Shown here piece by piece: positions 27,863 to 37,072 of a DNA stretch of 64,000 bases. Within the stretch, counting starts at the first letter, position 1. Each line of letters starts with the position of its first letter. The notes beneath the pieces were generated by a model. That model saw nothing but the letters and a program-made list of their open reading frames with translations, made no database searches and had not been told where the DNA came from. Source of the stretch: Rhizobium sp. RU36D (lineage in GTDB: Bacteria > Pseudomonadota > Alphaproteobacteria > Rhizobiales > Rhizobiaceae); assembly GCF_900176345.1 (NCBI RefSeq), contig NZ_FWXU01000007.1, forward strand, positions 62,001-126,000, read 5' to 3'. A program made the translations under genes and the position numbers.

Positions 27863-28942
27863 TTACTCGTTACTATCTTTGTTGCCGCCGGAAAGGCCCG
27901 ATGTCAAGTCGCCCATGAAGTCGCCGATACCGGGGCGCCTGAGCGCGATGAACGGCAGGGGACGGCAGAGATCCATGGCGGCGATGCCAATGCGGGCTGT
28001 CATCAGACCGTTGATAACCCCTTCGCCAAGTCTTGCCGAAAGGCGCGATGCCAGTCCGTGACCCAGAACCTGCTGGGCCAGGCTATCGCCGACGGCAATG
28101 GACCCGGTGACCGCGAGGTGGGCCAGGACATCGCGCAACAGCCGCAACTGGCCAAGGCCTCCAGGCCTTCCGCCGTAAAGCTCTGCCATCGACCGCACGA
28201 GACGGACGACCTCAAACAGGACATAGGCGAGATCCACCACGGCACGCGGACTGACGGCCGTGACCACCGATACGCGCTTGGCGGCACCCAGGATCAGGCC
28301 ACGCGCACGAATATCGAGCGGCAGCAGCAGTTCCCGTTCTGCAAGGGAGAGCAAATGCGGGGCGTCGATGATGTCGTCCTCGGTTGCCTTCAGCACGTCG
28401 CGCCCGCGCGCCGTCTCCGGCCGGTGGGCAATCAGGCTCGTGAGCTTGGCGACAATCGCCCGCGCCTCCGGCGTTCGATGCTCCGAGGCCGCAATGACGG
28501 CGTCGGCCTTCAATGTCTGCACCGCCTCAAGCCGGGCAATGCACATCATTTCCCTGATGATGAAGATTGCCAGGGCGCCAAGCGCGATCGCCACGACGGC
28601 CAGTGCTACATAGCCAAGCCAAGGCGCACGGCTGTAGAGATCGCGCACCAGCGCATCGACCCAGAGCCCGAAGGCCAGCGACAGCAGTATGGAAAACGCG
28701 CTGATAGAGAGCTTCAGGAAAGAGAAGCGGCGGCGCCGCGGTTCGGCAAGCGGGATCTCGGGAAGATCTGCCAGGCCGGAAAATGGATCCTGCTCGTCGG
28801 GGGTCACGATGACGCCACCATCGAAGCTGCGCGGTTTGCGTCGCGGCGGGTCCGACTTGGGCGAGGCGGCGCTATCGACTTCCAGGGAAAAGGCAGCCGG
28901 GCTGCGCTTGGGGCCTTGCGGCGGCTTGGATGCGCTGCTCAT
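27863..28942 (-). CDS. YcjF/DUF697 (TIGR01620) family membrane protein
   Basis: A 359-residue inner-membrane protein. A disordered Pro/Arg-rich N-terminus precedes two membrane segments (FLKLSISAFSILLSLAFGLW and the WLGYVALAVVAIALGALAIF stretch) and a soluble C-terminal domain with GRPGGLGQLRLLRDVLAHLA, as in E. coli YcjF. It overlaps the preceding ycjX-like gene by 4 bases (28939-28942), the same pairing as in E. coli, and the two are likely partners. Function unknown; in enterobacteria the pair belongs to the phage-shock-associated set. Confidence 0.88.
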   Translation of the reverse strand: MSSASKPPQGPKRSPAAFSLEVDSAASPKSDPPRRKPRSFDGGVIVTPDEQDPFSGLADLPEIPLAEPRRRRFSFLKLSISAFSILLSLAFGLWVDALVRDLYSRAPWLGYVALAVVAIALGALAIFIIREMMCIARLEAVQTLKADAVIAASEHRTPEARAIVAKLTSLIAHRPETARGRDVLKATEDDIIDAPHLLSLAERELLLPLDIRARGLILGAAKRVSVVTAVSPRAVVDLAYVLFEVVRLVRSMAELYGGRPGGLGQLRLLRDVLAHLAVTGSIAVGDSLAQQVLGHGLASRLSARLGEGVINGLMTARIGIAAMDLCRPLPFIALRRPGIGDFMGDLTSGLSGGNKDSNE

Positions 28943-30408
28943 GCGAGGCGATCTCCCAGAAGAAACTGCAGGGCTCGGTCGAGCCGGATATGCGGCATGG
29001 CGATCGTTGCACCGCTTTTCTCGATGAGCGGGGGCCGGAACCTGACGATGTTGAGATCTGGTAGCGGATCAGGCCCACCCCCAGCTTCCAGATCGCGGAA
29101 GAAACTCTGCGGGTCAGTCGGCAGGTCGCCCGGGAAAACCGCCGTCTTGCGATTGCCGTCGAAGCGCTCGTTGCCGATGGTTTCGCCAGCCATCGGTGTG
29201 CCGACGATGACCGGCAGGGCTTCGCCATTCTGGTTGACGGTGGCTTCGCGTGTAGCCCGCACCGATGCCAGCGCCATCACCTCAATCCCGGCGCCGGCCA
29301 TGCCTATGGTGTGGATCGCCCTGTCAACGATGCGACGCGTGATCGCCTGCAGCCGGTCATGGCTTTCGTGGTGAAGGTGATCCGCCTTGGTAGCGGCGAC
29401 CAGGACCTTATCGATGCGCCGGCCGAGCAGCGCGCTCAGAAAACCGTTTGATCCGGGGCGGAAACAGGCGAGCACATCCGCCAGCGCCCGTTCCAAGTCC
29501 TGCACTGCCTCTGGGCCGCGATTGATCGCCTGGAGCGTGTCGATGAGCACGATCTGACGGTCGAGCCGCGCGAAATGCTCGCGGAAGAACGGCTTTACCA
29601 CCACGGACTTGTAGGCCTCGTAACGCCGCTCCATCATGGCCCTGAGCGAGCCGCGTCGGGCGGGGGTGTCGGACATATCGGGCAATGGGGCGAAGGTGAG
29701 GGCAGGCGAGCCTTCCAGATCTCCCGGCATCAGGAAGCGGCCGGGCGGCAAGGTCGACAGGGATCGTTCGTCGGAGCGGCAGGCGCGCAAATAGGTGGTG
29801 AAACTTTCGGCCAGTCGACGGGCCAAACCCTCGTCCGCCGGGCCATCGAGATCCGCTGCCGCAGCGAGCGCCAGCCATTCGCCCGAAAGCTCAGCGCGGG
29901 TGCCGCTGCGCGCCAGCGCGACGGTGTTGGCGCAGAAAGTGTTGTAGTCCTGGCCGAGCAGCGGCAGGTCGAGCAGCCATTCGCCGGGATAGTCGACGAT
30001 ATCGACGGACAATCTTCCGGGCGAGAACATGCGGTTCCAGCCGCTGGCGCTGCGAAAGTCGATGGTCAGCCTGAGTTCGGAGATTGCCCGAGTCGACTGG
30101 GGCCAGATCCGGTCGTTCACCAATGCGGAGATGTGATCCTCATACTGAAAACGAGGGACAGCATCGTCCGGCTGCGGCTCAAGCCGTGTGCCTGAAATTC
30201 GATCGGATTGCCGCGCCTCGAACAGGGGCAGCCTTCCGCCGTGAAGCAGATTGTGAACCAATGAGGAAATGAACACGGTCTTTCCGGCGCGAGACAGCCC
30301 GGTCACGCCCAAGCGCAGCGTCGGATTGACGAGGCTTGCCGCGCGATCGGAAATGTTGTCGAGGGCAATCAGTGCCTCATCGGTGAATGACGTAATTGAT
30401 GGCGGCAC
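28939..30408 (-). CDS. YcjX family GTPase-like ATPase
   Basis: A 489-residue P-loop protein of the YcjX/DUF463 family. Walker A is GLSRAGKT (residues 37-44); a Walker B-like QIVLIDTLQAIN and the YPGEWLLDLPLL segment (switch region of this family) are visible, with a TKADHLH nucleotide-specificity motif. It is encoded directly upstream of ycjF with overlapping ends and downstream of a sixA-like gene. Its cellular role is unclear; E. coli YcjX is linked to envelope stress. Confidence 0.9.
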   Translation of the reverse strand: MPPSITSFTDEALIALDNISDRAASLVNPTLRLGVTGLSRAGKTVFISSLVHNLLHGGRLPLFEARQSDRISGTRLEPQPDDAVPRFQYEDHISALVNDRIWPQSTRAISELRLTIDFRSASGWNRMFSPGRLSVDIVDYPGEWLLDLPLLGQDYNTFCANTVALARSGTRAELSGEWLALAAAADLDGPADEGLARRLAESFTTYLRACRSDERSLSTLPPGRFLMPGDLEGSPALTFAPLPDMSDTPARRGSLRAMMERRYEAYKSVVVKPFFREHFARLDRQIVLIDTLQAINRGPEAVQDLERALADVLACFRPGSNGFLSALLGRRIDKVLVAATKADHLHHESHDRLQAITRRIVDRAIHTIGMAGAGIEVMALASVRATREATVNQNGEALPVIVGTPMAGETIGNERFDGNRKTAVFPGDLPTDPQSFFRDLEAGGGPDPLPDLNIVRFRPPLIEKSGATIAMPHIRLDRALQFLLGDRLA

Positions 30409-30477
30409 TTTCTTCCTTCCGATGGTTCCGGCCCAATATAGGCGTTGCGTCCTGCGGAAAAAAGGCTGGCTTTCACG

Positions 30478-30987
30478 TCATCGCGCAAGGAAATCGGTAA
30501 GCCGCCAGGAATGCCGGCTATCCGGTATCGGTTCGCCGGCATGGTCGATAACCGCGAAGCCCGCAGTCGGGTAACCCTCGGGCACGGCCTCTCCCAGGGC
30601 GGTCGGGCCAATCAGCTCTCCCAGGATTTCCTCAATTGCCGGATTGTGACCGATCATCAGCACGGATTCTATGTTCGAAAGCGTGGCCAAGATCTCGAAA
30701 TAGGTATCTGTTGGGCAATTATAGAGTTCGTCGATAAAGCGGAACTCCAGGTCGCCCGGGAAGGCGCGACGCACGGCTTTCGCCGTTTCCCGGCACCGAA
30801 CGGCGGTGGAACTGATCACGAGGTCAGGCCGGTAGCCTTTGTCCGCTGCCCTGTCTGTTACGATTTCCGCCTCGGCATAGCCCTCGTCGTCAAGGCCGCG
30901 ATCGAAATCCCGCTGGCCGGGCGTGGCCCAACCCGATTTCGCGTGACGCAGGAGATAAATACGGCCGGGCGGAGGCGACAGGTTCAT
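30478..30987 (-). CDS. SixA-like histidine phosphatase
   Basis: A 169-residue phosphohistidine phosphatase of the histidine phosphatase superfamily. The catalytic LLRHAKSGW motif places His15 as the nucleophile, followed by LVISSTAVRCRETA and a second His in LMIGHNPAIEE. The closest functional type is SixA, which dephosphorylates phosphohistidine in phosphorelays. Length is typical. It begins the minus-strand run leading into the ycjX and ycjF-like genes. Confidence 0.88.
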   Translation of the reverse strand: MNLSPPPGRIYLLRHAKSGWATPGQRDFDRGLDDEGYAEAEIVTDRAADKGYRPDLVISSTAVRCRETAKAVRRAFPGDLEFRFIDELYNCPTDTYFEILATLSNIESVLMIGHNPAIEEILGELIGPTALGEAVPEGYPTAGFAVIDHAGEPIPDSRHSWRLTDFLAR

Positions 30988-31150
30988 CGGGCGATCGTCC
31001 CATGGGTATAGGGTTTTGCAATGAACTAGCGTCGTTCGGGGAGGCGCGTCAACCGGCTGTCGAGCCGGCCGGGCCATATCTTCGAACTGTGGCGGGCTTC
31101 AGGCGAATCAACCAGGCATTGCGTCGCCGCTGAAAAATTAAGCATAAAAA

Positions 31151-31158
31151 TTAACCAT
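31151..31158 (+). promoter_or_regulatory. TTAACCAT element upstream of dksA (possible CtrA half-site)
   Basis: An exact TTAACCAT in a strongly AT-rich stretch 123 bases before the dksA start. This octamer is the half-site recognised by CtrA in rhizobia, but by chance about two copies are expected in 64 kb, so functional binding is only suggested. Confidence 0.3.
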
Positions 31159-31273
31159 TTAGCTTAATTATATGACAGATTTAAAAATGCCTTAACGCGC
31201 GGCATAAGGCTTGAATCACAGCTATTGAAGGTCTATACACCCCCGCATTGAGATGTTCTTCAGGAGAATCGCG

Positions 31274-31693
31274 TTGAGTGAGAAGATCAATCTTAGCAAC
31301 TATGTGCTCTCGGAAGACGAAGAGTTCATGAATGCAAACCAGCGGGCTTATTTCCGTGCCAAGCTCATCGCATGGAAAAACGACATCCTCCGGGAAGCCC
31401 GCGAGACCCTTGGCCACCTCGCAGAAGAGAGCGCCAACCATCCCGACCTCGCAGACCGAGCCTCCTCAGAAACCGACAGAGCCATCGAACTTCGCGCCCG
31501 TGACCGTCAGCGCAAGCTGATTTCCAAGATCGACGCCGCCCTGCAGCGCATCGATGACGGAACCTACGGCTATTGCGAGGAAACCGGCGAGCCGATCGGC
31601 CTGAAGCGTCTTGATGCTCGACCGATCGCCACGTTGTCGATCGAGGCCCAGGAGCGCCACGAGCGGCGTGAAAAGGTCTACCGGGACGAATAA
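31274..31693 (+). CDS. dksA: DksA-family RNA polymerase-binding transcription factor
   Basis: Binds the RNA polymerase secondary channel and works with ppGpp. The 139-residue form starts at TTG 31274 with AGGAG 7 bases upstream; an ATG at 31253 would add 7 residues. The coiled-coil tip carries Asp58 and Asp61 followed by Arg-Ala, matching the essential D-x-x-D-R-A of E. coli DksA. Of the four zinc ligands only Cys101 remains; the other positions hold Thr104, Ser122 and Ala125. It is therefore a zinc-independent type. A terminator follows directly. Confidence 0.92.
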   Translation: MSEKINLSNYVLSEDEEFMNANQRAYFRAKLIAWKNDILREARETLGHLAEESANHPDLADRASSETDRAIELRARDRQRKLISKIDAALQRIDDGTYGYCEETGEPIGLKRLDARPIATLSIEAQERHERREKVYRDE

Positions 31694-31707
31694 CTGACGA
31701 ATTGAAA

Positions 31708-31735
31708 CGGGACGGCGCAAGCCTCCCGATTTTTG
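31708..31735 (+). terminator. Rho-independent terminator after dksA
   Basis: Stem CGGGA-GGC / GCC-TCCCG with one bulged C and a GCAA tetraloop, followed by ATTTTTG. It lies 15 bases after the dksA stop. Confidence 0.75.
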
Positions 31736-31961
31736 TTTGTGCCGTTGTGCAAGGCGTCGGTGAAGCGTTGCCTCGGCACGATGAGGCCGTCGCGATCATG
31801 CCTCCAGTTCCATAGGGACGCAGCTTGCGCAGAGCCCTGTGACGTCTGTAACACTTTGGCGATGTCCATTATCCCATTGAGCGCGCAGGCTTAAGGCCCG
31901 TTCTTTACAGGTGCCGGCAAGCCTGCTCGATCTCTCCTGTGCGCTGCGTCTCGAGCGAGGA

Positions 31962-33131
31962 TTATTTTTCCCGCTTTGTCGACATCTCGCCGAAGATGCG
32001 CGCGATTTCATTTTGTAGATTGGGCTGACCGCTTTTTGCTCCTGACGCCGCTGCTGGGCGCGTCGCTGCCGGCGAGGGGCGCGACGCCGTGCTTGGCTGT
32101 GGCCTTGCGGCGGGTTGGGCTGCAGGCCGGGCGGCCGATGCTGCGGCTGGCCTGCGCTCCTCGATCGGGCGTGGGGGCGCCAGGTCGGCAGCCGTGCGCC
32201 GTGGTTCGGCTGCGCGGCCTGTTGGCAGCGGTGGTGCGACTGGCCTTGGCGGAGCGACGGTTGGGCGGGGCAGAGGCGGCGGAGCGGCGGCGCGCGCCGG
32301 TGTCAGCGCCGCCTGCTGCTCGGCGGACATCTGCATGGCCATTTCCTCCTCCAGCACGCGCGCGAAATCGCTGGCGGAGAAGGTTTGTGCCGGTGTCGCG
32401 GCCGCAGGCGCAGGACGCTGCGGGCGGGCTGCTGCCTGCGTCTCGATGGGAAGAGATTGTGCGGCTCGCTGCGTGACCGGTGCAGGCTCCGGCTCGGAGA
32501 ACACACGTTCGCGCGATGCCTCCAGCAGGTCGGCTAAATCCTCTTCTTCGGTCGTATCGTCAGCGAACTCGTCGTAGAAGAAGCTGTCGGTTTGCTGGTC
32601 GGAGGTGTCGCCGGCAACGGCAACCGGTTCCTCCCTGCGATAGGCAGCAGCCGGCGGCTGGCGGGTGGCTTGCCTTGCCGGTGATGCCTGCATGGGCGGT
32701 GCTGCCGCCGCTACCTCCGGCGGACGCCTGGGTTCAGCCCTCGGCAATGCCGGGGCAGGTGGCGGCATTTCGGCGACCGGCCGTTGCGGTGCCGCGGCAA
32801 TCTGATGACGCGGATGATCGTCGGCATCGGCGGCATAGCCATCCGCCTCACTGATCCGGCTCTCGATCACCAGATCGGTAGGGCCGCCGATCATGATCAG
32901 GTGTTCGACATTATCGCGGCGGACAAGGACCAGGCGACGGCGTGCATCCACGGCGGTCGCATCCAGGACCTGCAGGCGTGGCATTCTGTTGCGGTTGCCA
33001 CGCATGAAAGGCGAAGGCGAGCGCTTCTTCAGGAACCACATGACCAGGACGAGACATGCCAGCGCGAGCAACACGCCGATGGCCGCGACGAAAAAGCGGC
33101 TGCCATATGCGCTCACCAATTCATCAACCAT
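31962..33131 (-). CDS. FliO-like membrane protein with long Pro/Ala-rich tail
   Basis: A 389-residue protein with one N-terminal membrane helix (FFVAAIGVLLALACLVLVMWF) and a short FliO-like domain (MPRLQVLDATAVDARRRLVL, VRRDNVEHLIMIGGPTDLVI). FliO helps assemble the flagellar export gate. The remaining ~270 residues are low complexity, rich in Pro, Ala and Arg, with a DUF-like acidic patch (DEFADDTTEEEDLADLLE). Such a tail is unusual; the gene sits outside a flagellar cluster, so flagellar function is uncertain. A short motif (FGEMSTKREK) closes the tail. Confidence 0.7.
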   Translation of the reverse strand: MVDELVSAYGSRFFVAAIGVLLALACLVLVMWFLKKRSPSPFMRGNRNRMPRLQVLDATAVDARRRLVLVRRDNVEHLIMIGGPTDLVIESRISEADGYAADADDHPRHQIAAAPQRPVAEMPPPAPALPRAEPRRPPEVAAAAPPMQASPARQATRQPPAAAYRREEPVAVAGDTSDQQTDSFFYDEFADDTTEEEDLADLLEASRERVFSEPEPAPVTQRAAQSLPIETQAAARPQRPAPAAATPAQTFSASDFARVLEEEMAMQMSAEQQAALTPARAAAPPPLPRPTVAPPRPVAPPLPTGRAAEPRRTAADLAPPRPIEERRPAAASAARPAAQPAARPQPSTASRPSPAATRPAAASGAKSGQPNLQNEIARIFGEMSTKREK

Positions 33132-33500
33132 GGATCCCCCTGGCGCGGCGGCGTGTCCGGCTGGACCCCGTCGCTTGGCTATTCATTAGAGTGTTGCACA
33201 AGACCGCCGAGGGACCCGTTTGCGATTCCCGCATGCGCCACCATTGCAAGACGATAAAAAACGACTTTAGGTTTGGTTGCAAGGCACTGTTTTTCTTGTC
33301 CCAAGTTCGCTTCGAATGGCGGCCGATCGGTGGAACTGCCGGTATTGCCACGCGATTCCTTGGGATAGCCGCGTCTGGGGGAGCAATTGGAGGTCGAAGC
33401 GCTTTTTGCGATTGATGCAAATTGGTAAGGAGAAATGGACTGGGTTGATTCTGGGGCAGCCGTCAGGGCCGCGCGAAACCAGTCCGAACAAGAGGCGTAG
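33132..33500. other. Intergenic region upstream of cckA
   Basis: About 370 bases between the divergent FliO-like gene and cckA. No convincing coding frame. The cckA start has GAGG 5 bases upstream. I saw no clear promoter consensus or CtrA site by eye. Confidence 0.5.
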
Positions 33501-36122
33501 ATGACGAGATTGCAGCAGGCCGGCGACGGGGAAGGACCACTGATCGACCGGGGCGCACGCTCCGGTACCGCGATCCGTATCGTGCTGCTTGCCGTGGTGC
33601 TGCTTGCCGCGGCCGCCGCCTTCGTCTTGTTCAAGGATCAGTTGGAAAGCGAAATCGTTCTCGGCCTGCTCGGCATCCTGGCGATGGTCGGCATCTTCTT
33701 TGTCGTCTCGGCCGTTATCGGTTTCGTTGAAGTGATGCCGCAATCGCAGTCCGACACGTTGGCGCGCCGTTTCCTGGCGAGCCAGCCGGAGGGCTTGCTG
33801 ATTGCGGACGAGCAGGGCCGGGTCGTCTATGCCAATGCTGCTTTCGGCCGCATGACGGGCGCCCGGTCCGAGGCTGATGTGCAGACGCTGGAATCGCTGC
33901 TTTCGCGCCACAGGGAGTCGGGAGAAGCGCTCTACCGCCTGACAAACGGCTTGCGGGAAGGGCGCAACGGCTCGGAGGAGTTCCGTCTCATCAAGCCGCT
34001 CGGTCCCATGAGCAGCGCCGGATCGGGTCCGCACTGGTATCGGCTGAAGGCGCGCTCCCTGGTTGAGGACAAGCAAGACAAGCGAAAGCTTTTCGTTTGG
34101 CAATTGACCGACATCACGACTGAACGGGATGATCAGGAGCGCTTTTTCCGCGAACTGCAAAGCGCCATCGACTATCTCGACCATGCGCCTGCCGGGTTTT
34201 TCTCGGCGGGTCGCAAGGGAGAGATCTTCTATATCAACGCCACGCTGGCGGAATGGCTGGGCGTGGATCTCACCCAATTTTCGCCAGGCTCGCTGTTCGT
34301 CGGGGATCTGGTTGCCGGGGAGGGCATGGCCCTCATCCAGTCCATCCAGGCGGAGCCCGGCTTGGAAAAGACGGAGACGGTCGATCTGGATATGCGCCGC
34401 ACCAACGGGCAGATCCTTCCCGTCCGCATGGTTCACAAGGTGCGCTCGGCCCGTGATGGCGCCCCCGGCGAGAGCCGCACGATCGTGCTGGCCCGGCCGC
34501 AGGAGCGCGAGAGCGAAAATTCTGCCTCGGCCGCCTCGATGCGGTTTACGCGCTTCTTCAACAACACGCCGATGGCGATTGCGTCCGTAGACGGCGAGGG
34601 GCGGATTCTGCGCACCAACGCCCCGTTCCTGAAGCTGTTTTCCGACATCGTTTCCCGTGATGACATCGACCGGGGTGAGCATTTCCGCATGGTCGTCCAT
34701 GAAAGCGACCGCGAGGCCTTTGCCCAGGCATTGTCGGCGGCAAAGAACCGCCAGGTGGATATTCAGCCGATCGATTCGCGCCATCCGCAAAACGAGGTCC
34801 GGCATTTCCGCTTCTATGTAAACGCGGTGATCGACCAGAGCGACGAGGCGCCCGAAGAGGCGGCCATCGTCTATGCGGTTGAGGTCACGGACCAGAAGGC
34901 GCTCGAGACGCAGATGGCCCAGACCCAAAAGATGAATGCCGTGGGCACGCTGGCGGGCGGCATTGCCCACGACTTCAACAACGTGCTGACCGCCATCCTC
35001 TTGTCTTCGGACCACCTGCTGCTTCAGGCGCGGCCGGCCGATTCCAGCTTTGCCGACCTGATGGAGATCAAGCGAAATGCCAACCGTGCCGCCGTGCTGG
35101 TGCGGCAACTCCTGGCCTTCTCGCGCAAGCAGACGATGCGTCCTTCGGTGCTCAATCTGACTGACGTCATCGGCGATCTCAGGATGCTGGTGGACAGGTT
35201 GATCTCGGGCACCAACGTCAAGCTGCGCGTGGACTTTGGTCGCGACCTTTGGCCCGTCAAGACTGACCTGTCGCAATTCGAGCAGGTGCTGATCAACCTC
35301 TGCGTCAACGCACGCGATGCGATGCCCGAGGGCGGGACGATCACGATCAGCACCCACAATATCGACGCCGGGCAGGTGAATTCCTACGGCTATCGCGGGT
35401 TGCCCGAAGAAGATTATGTCCTGGTTGAAGTGGCGGATACCGGCACCGGTATTGCGCCTGAGATCATGGACAAGATTTTCGAACCGTTCTTCACCACCAA
35501 GGATGTCGGCAAGGGGACCGGTCTAGGGCTTGCCATGGTCTATGGCATCGTCAAGCAATCCGGCGGCTATATCTATCCCGAATCCGAGGTCGGCAGCGGC
35601 ACGGTGTTTCGCATCTTCCTGCCGCGGCATATCGTCGAGGTCCAGCCGGAAGCCCCGGTCAGCGCCCTGCCGGCGGATGGCTCGGCCGAAGCCGGGGCCG
35701 CCGCTGGTACCGCCGCCAATTCGGAGGCTGCGACTTCCACCGATCTTACCGGCAAGTCCGCTGTGGTGCTGCTGGTGGAAGACGAGGAAGCGGTCCGGCG
35801 TGGCGGAAAACGCATGTTGGAAACCCGCGGCTATACGGTTCACGAGGCGGGCTCCGGCGTCGAGGCGCTTGAGATCATGAAGGAGTTGGACGGCGCGGTG
35901 GACATCGTCGTGTCCGACGTCGTCATGCCGGAAATGGATGGGCCTTCGCTGTTGCGGGAATTGCGCAAGGACTATCCTGACCTGAAGTTCATCTTTGTCT
36001 CAGGCTATGCCGAGGATGCCTTCGCCCGGAACCTGCCTGCAGACGCAAAGTTCGGCTTCCTGCCCAAGCCGTTTTCGCTGAAGCAACTGGCGGTCGCGGT
36101 GCGGGAAATGCTCGATGGCTGA
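33501..36122 (+). CDS. cckA: Cell-cycle hybrid histidine kinase CckA
   Basis: The 873-residue kinase/phosphatase at the top of the CckA-ChpT-CtrA phosphorelay that controls the alphaproteobacterial cell cycle. Two transmembrane helices lie near the N-terminus (about 24-44 and 52-76). Tandem PAS domains follow (about 90-200 and 350-460), then the HisKA domain with [18 protein letters not shown] (phospho-accepting His490). The HATPase has [14 protein letters not shown] and [20 protein letters not shown]. The C-terminal receiver domain has [11 protein letters not shown] and the phospho-acceptor Asp806 in [12 protein letters not shown]. Length and layout match CckA. Conserved synteny with dksA in rhizobia supports it. 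Confidence 0.95.
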   Translation: MTRLQQAGDGEGPLIDRGARSGTAIRIVLLAVVLLAAAAAFVLFKDQLESEIVLGLLGILAMVGIFFVVSAVIGFVEVMPQSQSDTLARRFLASQPEGLLIADEQGRVVYANAAFGRMTGARSEADVQTLESLLSRHRESGEALYRLTNGLREGRNGSEEFRLIKPLGPMSSAGSGPHWYRLKARSLVEDKQDKRKLFVWQLTDITTERDDQERFFRELQSAIDYLDHAPAGFFSAGRKGEIFYINATLAEWLGVDLTQFSPGSLFVGDLVAGEGMALIQSIQAEPGLEKTETVDLDMRRTNGQILPVRMVHKVRSARDGAPGESRTIVLARPQERESENSASAASMRFTRFFNNTPMAIASVDGEGRILRTNAPFLKLFSDIVSRDDIDRGEHFRMVVHESDREAFAQALSAAKNRQVDIQPIDSRHPQNEVRHFRFYVNAVIDQSDEAPEEAAIVYAVEVTDQKALETQMAQTQKMNAVGTLAGGIAHDFNNVLTAILLSSDHLLLQARPADSSFADLMEIKRNANRAAVLVRQLLAFSRKQTMRPSVLNLTDVIGDLRMLVDRLISGTNVKLRVDFGRDLWPVKTDLSQFEQVLINLCVNARDAMPEGGTITISTHNIDAGQVNSYGYRGLPEEDYVLVEVADTGTGIAPEIMDKIFEPFFTTKDVGKGTGLGLAMVYGIVKQSGGYIYPESEVGSGTVFRIFLPRHIVEVQPEAPVSALPADGSAEAGAAAGTAANSEAATSTDLTGKSAVVLLVEDEEAVRRGGKRMLETRGYTVHEAGSGVEALEIMKELDGAVDIVVSDVVMPEMDGPSLLRELRKDYPDLKFIFVSGYAEDAFARNLPADAKFGFLPKPFSLKQLAVAVREMLDG

Positions 36123-36187
36123 TTTGACAATCATCATCTAACACGCGTAAGCTTCTAACTATCGGATATGTCGACTACTTTCGTTCG

Positions 36188-36210
36188 CGAGAGGCAAGCT
36201 GCCTCTCGCC
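36188..36210. repeat. Perfect 10-bp inverted repeat after cckA
   Basis: GCGAGAGGCA and TGCCTCTCGC separated by AGC, 65 bases after the cckA stop. No T-run follows on either strand, so it may be a processing or attenuator hairpin rather than a classical terminator. Confidence 0.5.
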
Positions 36211-36284
36211 CCCTTGAGCGATCGGCATGAAGCGTGCTCGCATGGGACCCTCGGGCTTTCATGTGCAGCCAGGTCAAAAACTGC

Positions 36285-37019
36285 ATGCCAGAATCACATA
36301 ACTGGGCTGAAATACAGGACAGGGCCATGGCCGAGTTGCAGCAGGCCCAGAGCCTTGAGGCACTGCGTCCTGTCATTTCGAGCATCGCCACGTCTTTCGG
36401 CTTTCGTTTCTACAAGGTCTACAAGTCGCCGATCCCGGCTGTCGGGTCGCTGCGTGACTTGCTGCTGCTGACGGATCTTCCGGATGCCTTTATCGAAACG
36501 TTTGATACGATCGGCTACACATCGGACGAATTGGCCAGGATGCGTTTCGTCAACCGGTCTCAGCTGACGGAATGGACAGTCGACCATCTGTTGGAACCGG
36601 CGGATAGCGGAAAGAATGAAAGGCTGCTCGACCTCCTGGGTCTCTACGGCATCGACCGCGGTGTCTATGTCAACATCGCGCCCGTCGATGGTCCTGTCCG
36701 TATCCTGAGCTTTTTCGGCCGGAGGGATCCGCTGCCGGTTCAGGTGGCTGAACATCTGACGGTGCTTGCGGTGCAGGTGCTGCATCACGTTAGCCGGATC
36801 CAGATGCGTCGGGAATGGGACGATGCAGGGCTGACCAGCCTGGAGATCGAATGCTTGCTGCTGGCCTCACAGGGCCATGAAGCCCACGAGATCGGCCGGC
36901 GTCTTGGGCTTTCCGGCCGAACCGTGCTCTATCTCGCAAATTCGGTCTGCTCGAAGCTAAAGGTCTCGACGCTGGACCAAGCGGTAGCCGAAGCTCTGCG
37001 CTGCGGCTTTATCACGTGA
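36285..37019 (+). CDS. LuxR-family regulator without adjacent luxI (solo)
   Basis: A 244-residue regulator when started at the ATG 36285; in-frame ATGs also occur at 36234, 36261 and 36327, and none has a strong ribosome binding site. The C-terminal HTH is clear (LTSLEIECLLLASQGHEAHE, then IGRRLGLSGRTVLYLANSVC). The N-terminal part is in the position of an autoinducer-binding domain; a Trp at TEWTVDHL may be the ligand-pocket Trp, but the usual Asp-Pro motif is not visible. No synthase lies nearby. It may sense AHL from the luxI-type gene at 6.3 kb, an external signal, or none. Confidence 0.82.
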   Translation: MPESHNWAEIQDRAMAELQQAQSLEALRPVISSIATSFGFRFYKVYKSPIPAVGSLRDLLLLTDLPDAFIETFDTIGYTSDELARMRFVNRSQLTEWTVDHLLEPADSGKNERLLDLLGLYGIDRGVYVNIAPVDGPVRILSFFGRRDPLPVQVAEHLTVLAVQVLHHVSRIQMRREWDDAGLTSLEIECLLLASQGHEAHEIGRRLGLSGRTVLYLANSVCSKLKVSTLDQAVAEALRCGFIT

Positions 37020-37072
37020 TCCACGTGCATCGCCCGACCCGCAAGGAATTCGGGAGATGCACCGTCATGGGA

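Noticed and set aside
27842-29374. 510-codon plus-strand frame opposite the ycjF and ycjX-like genes
   Set aside because: Antisense shadow covering two real genes, with low-complexity Arg/His-rich translation.
33267-35357. 696-codon minus-strand frame opposite cckA
   Set aside because: Antisense shadow; cckA on the plus strand has all kinase motifs.
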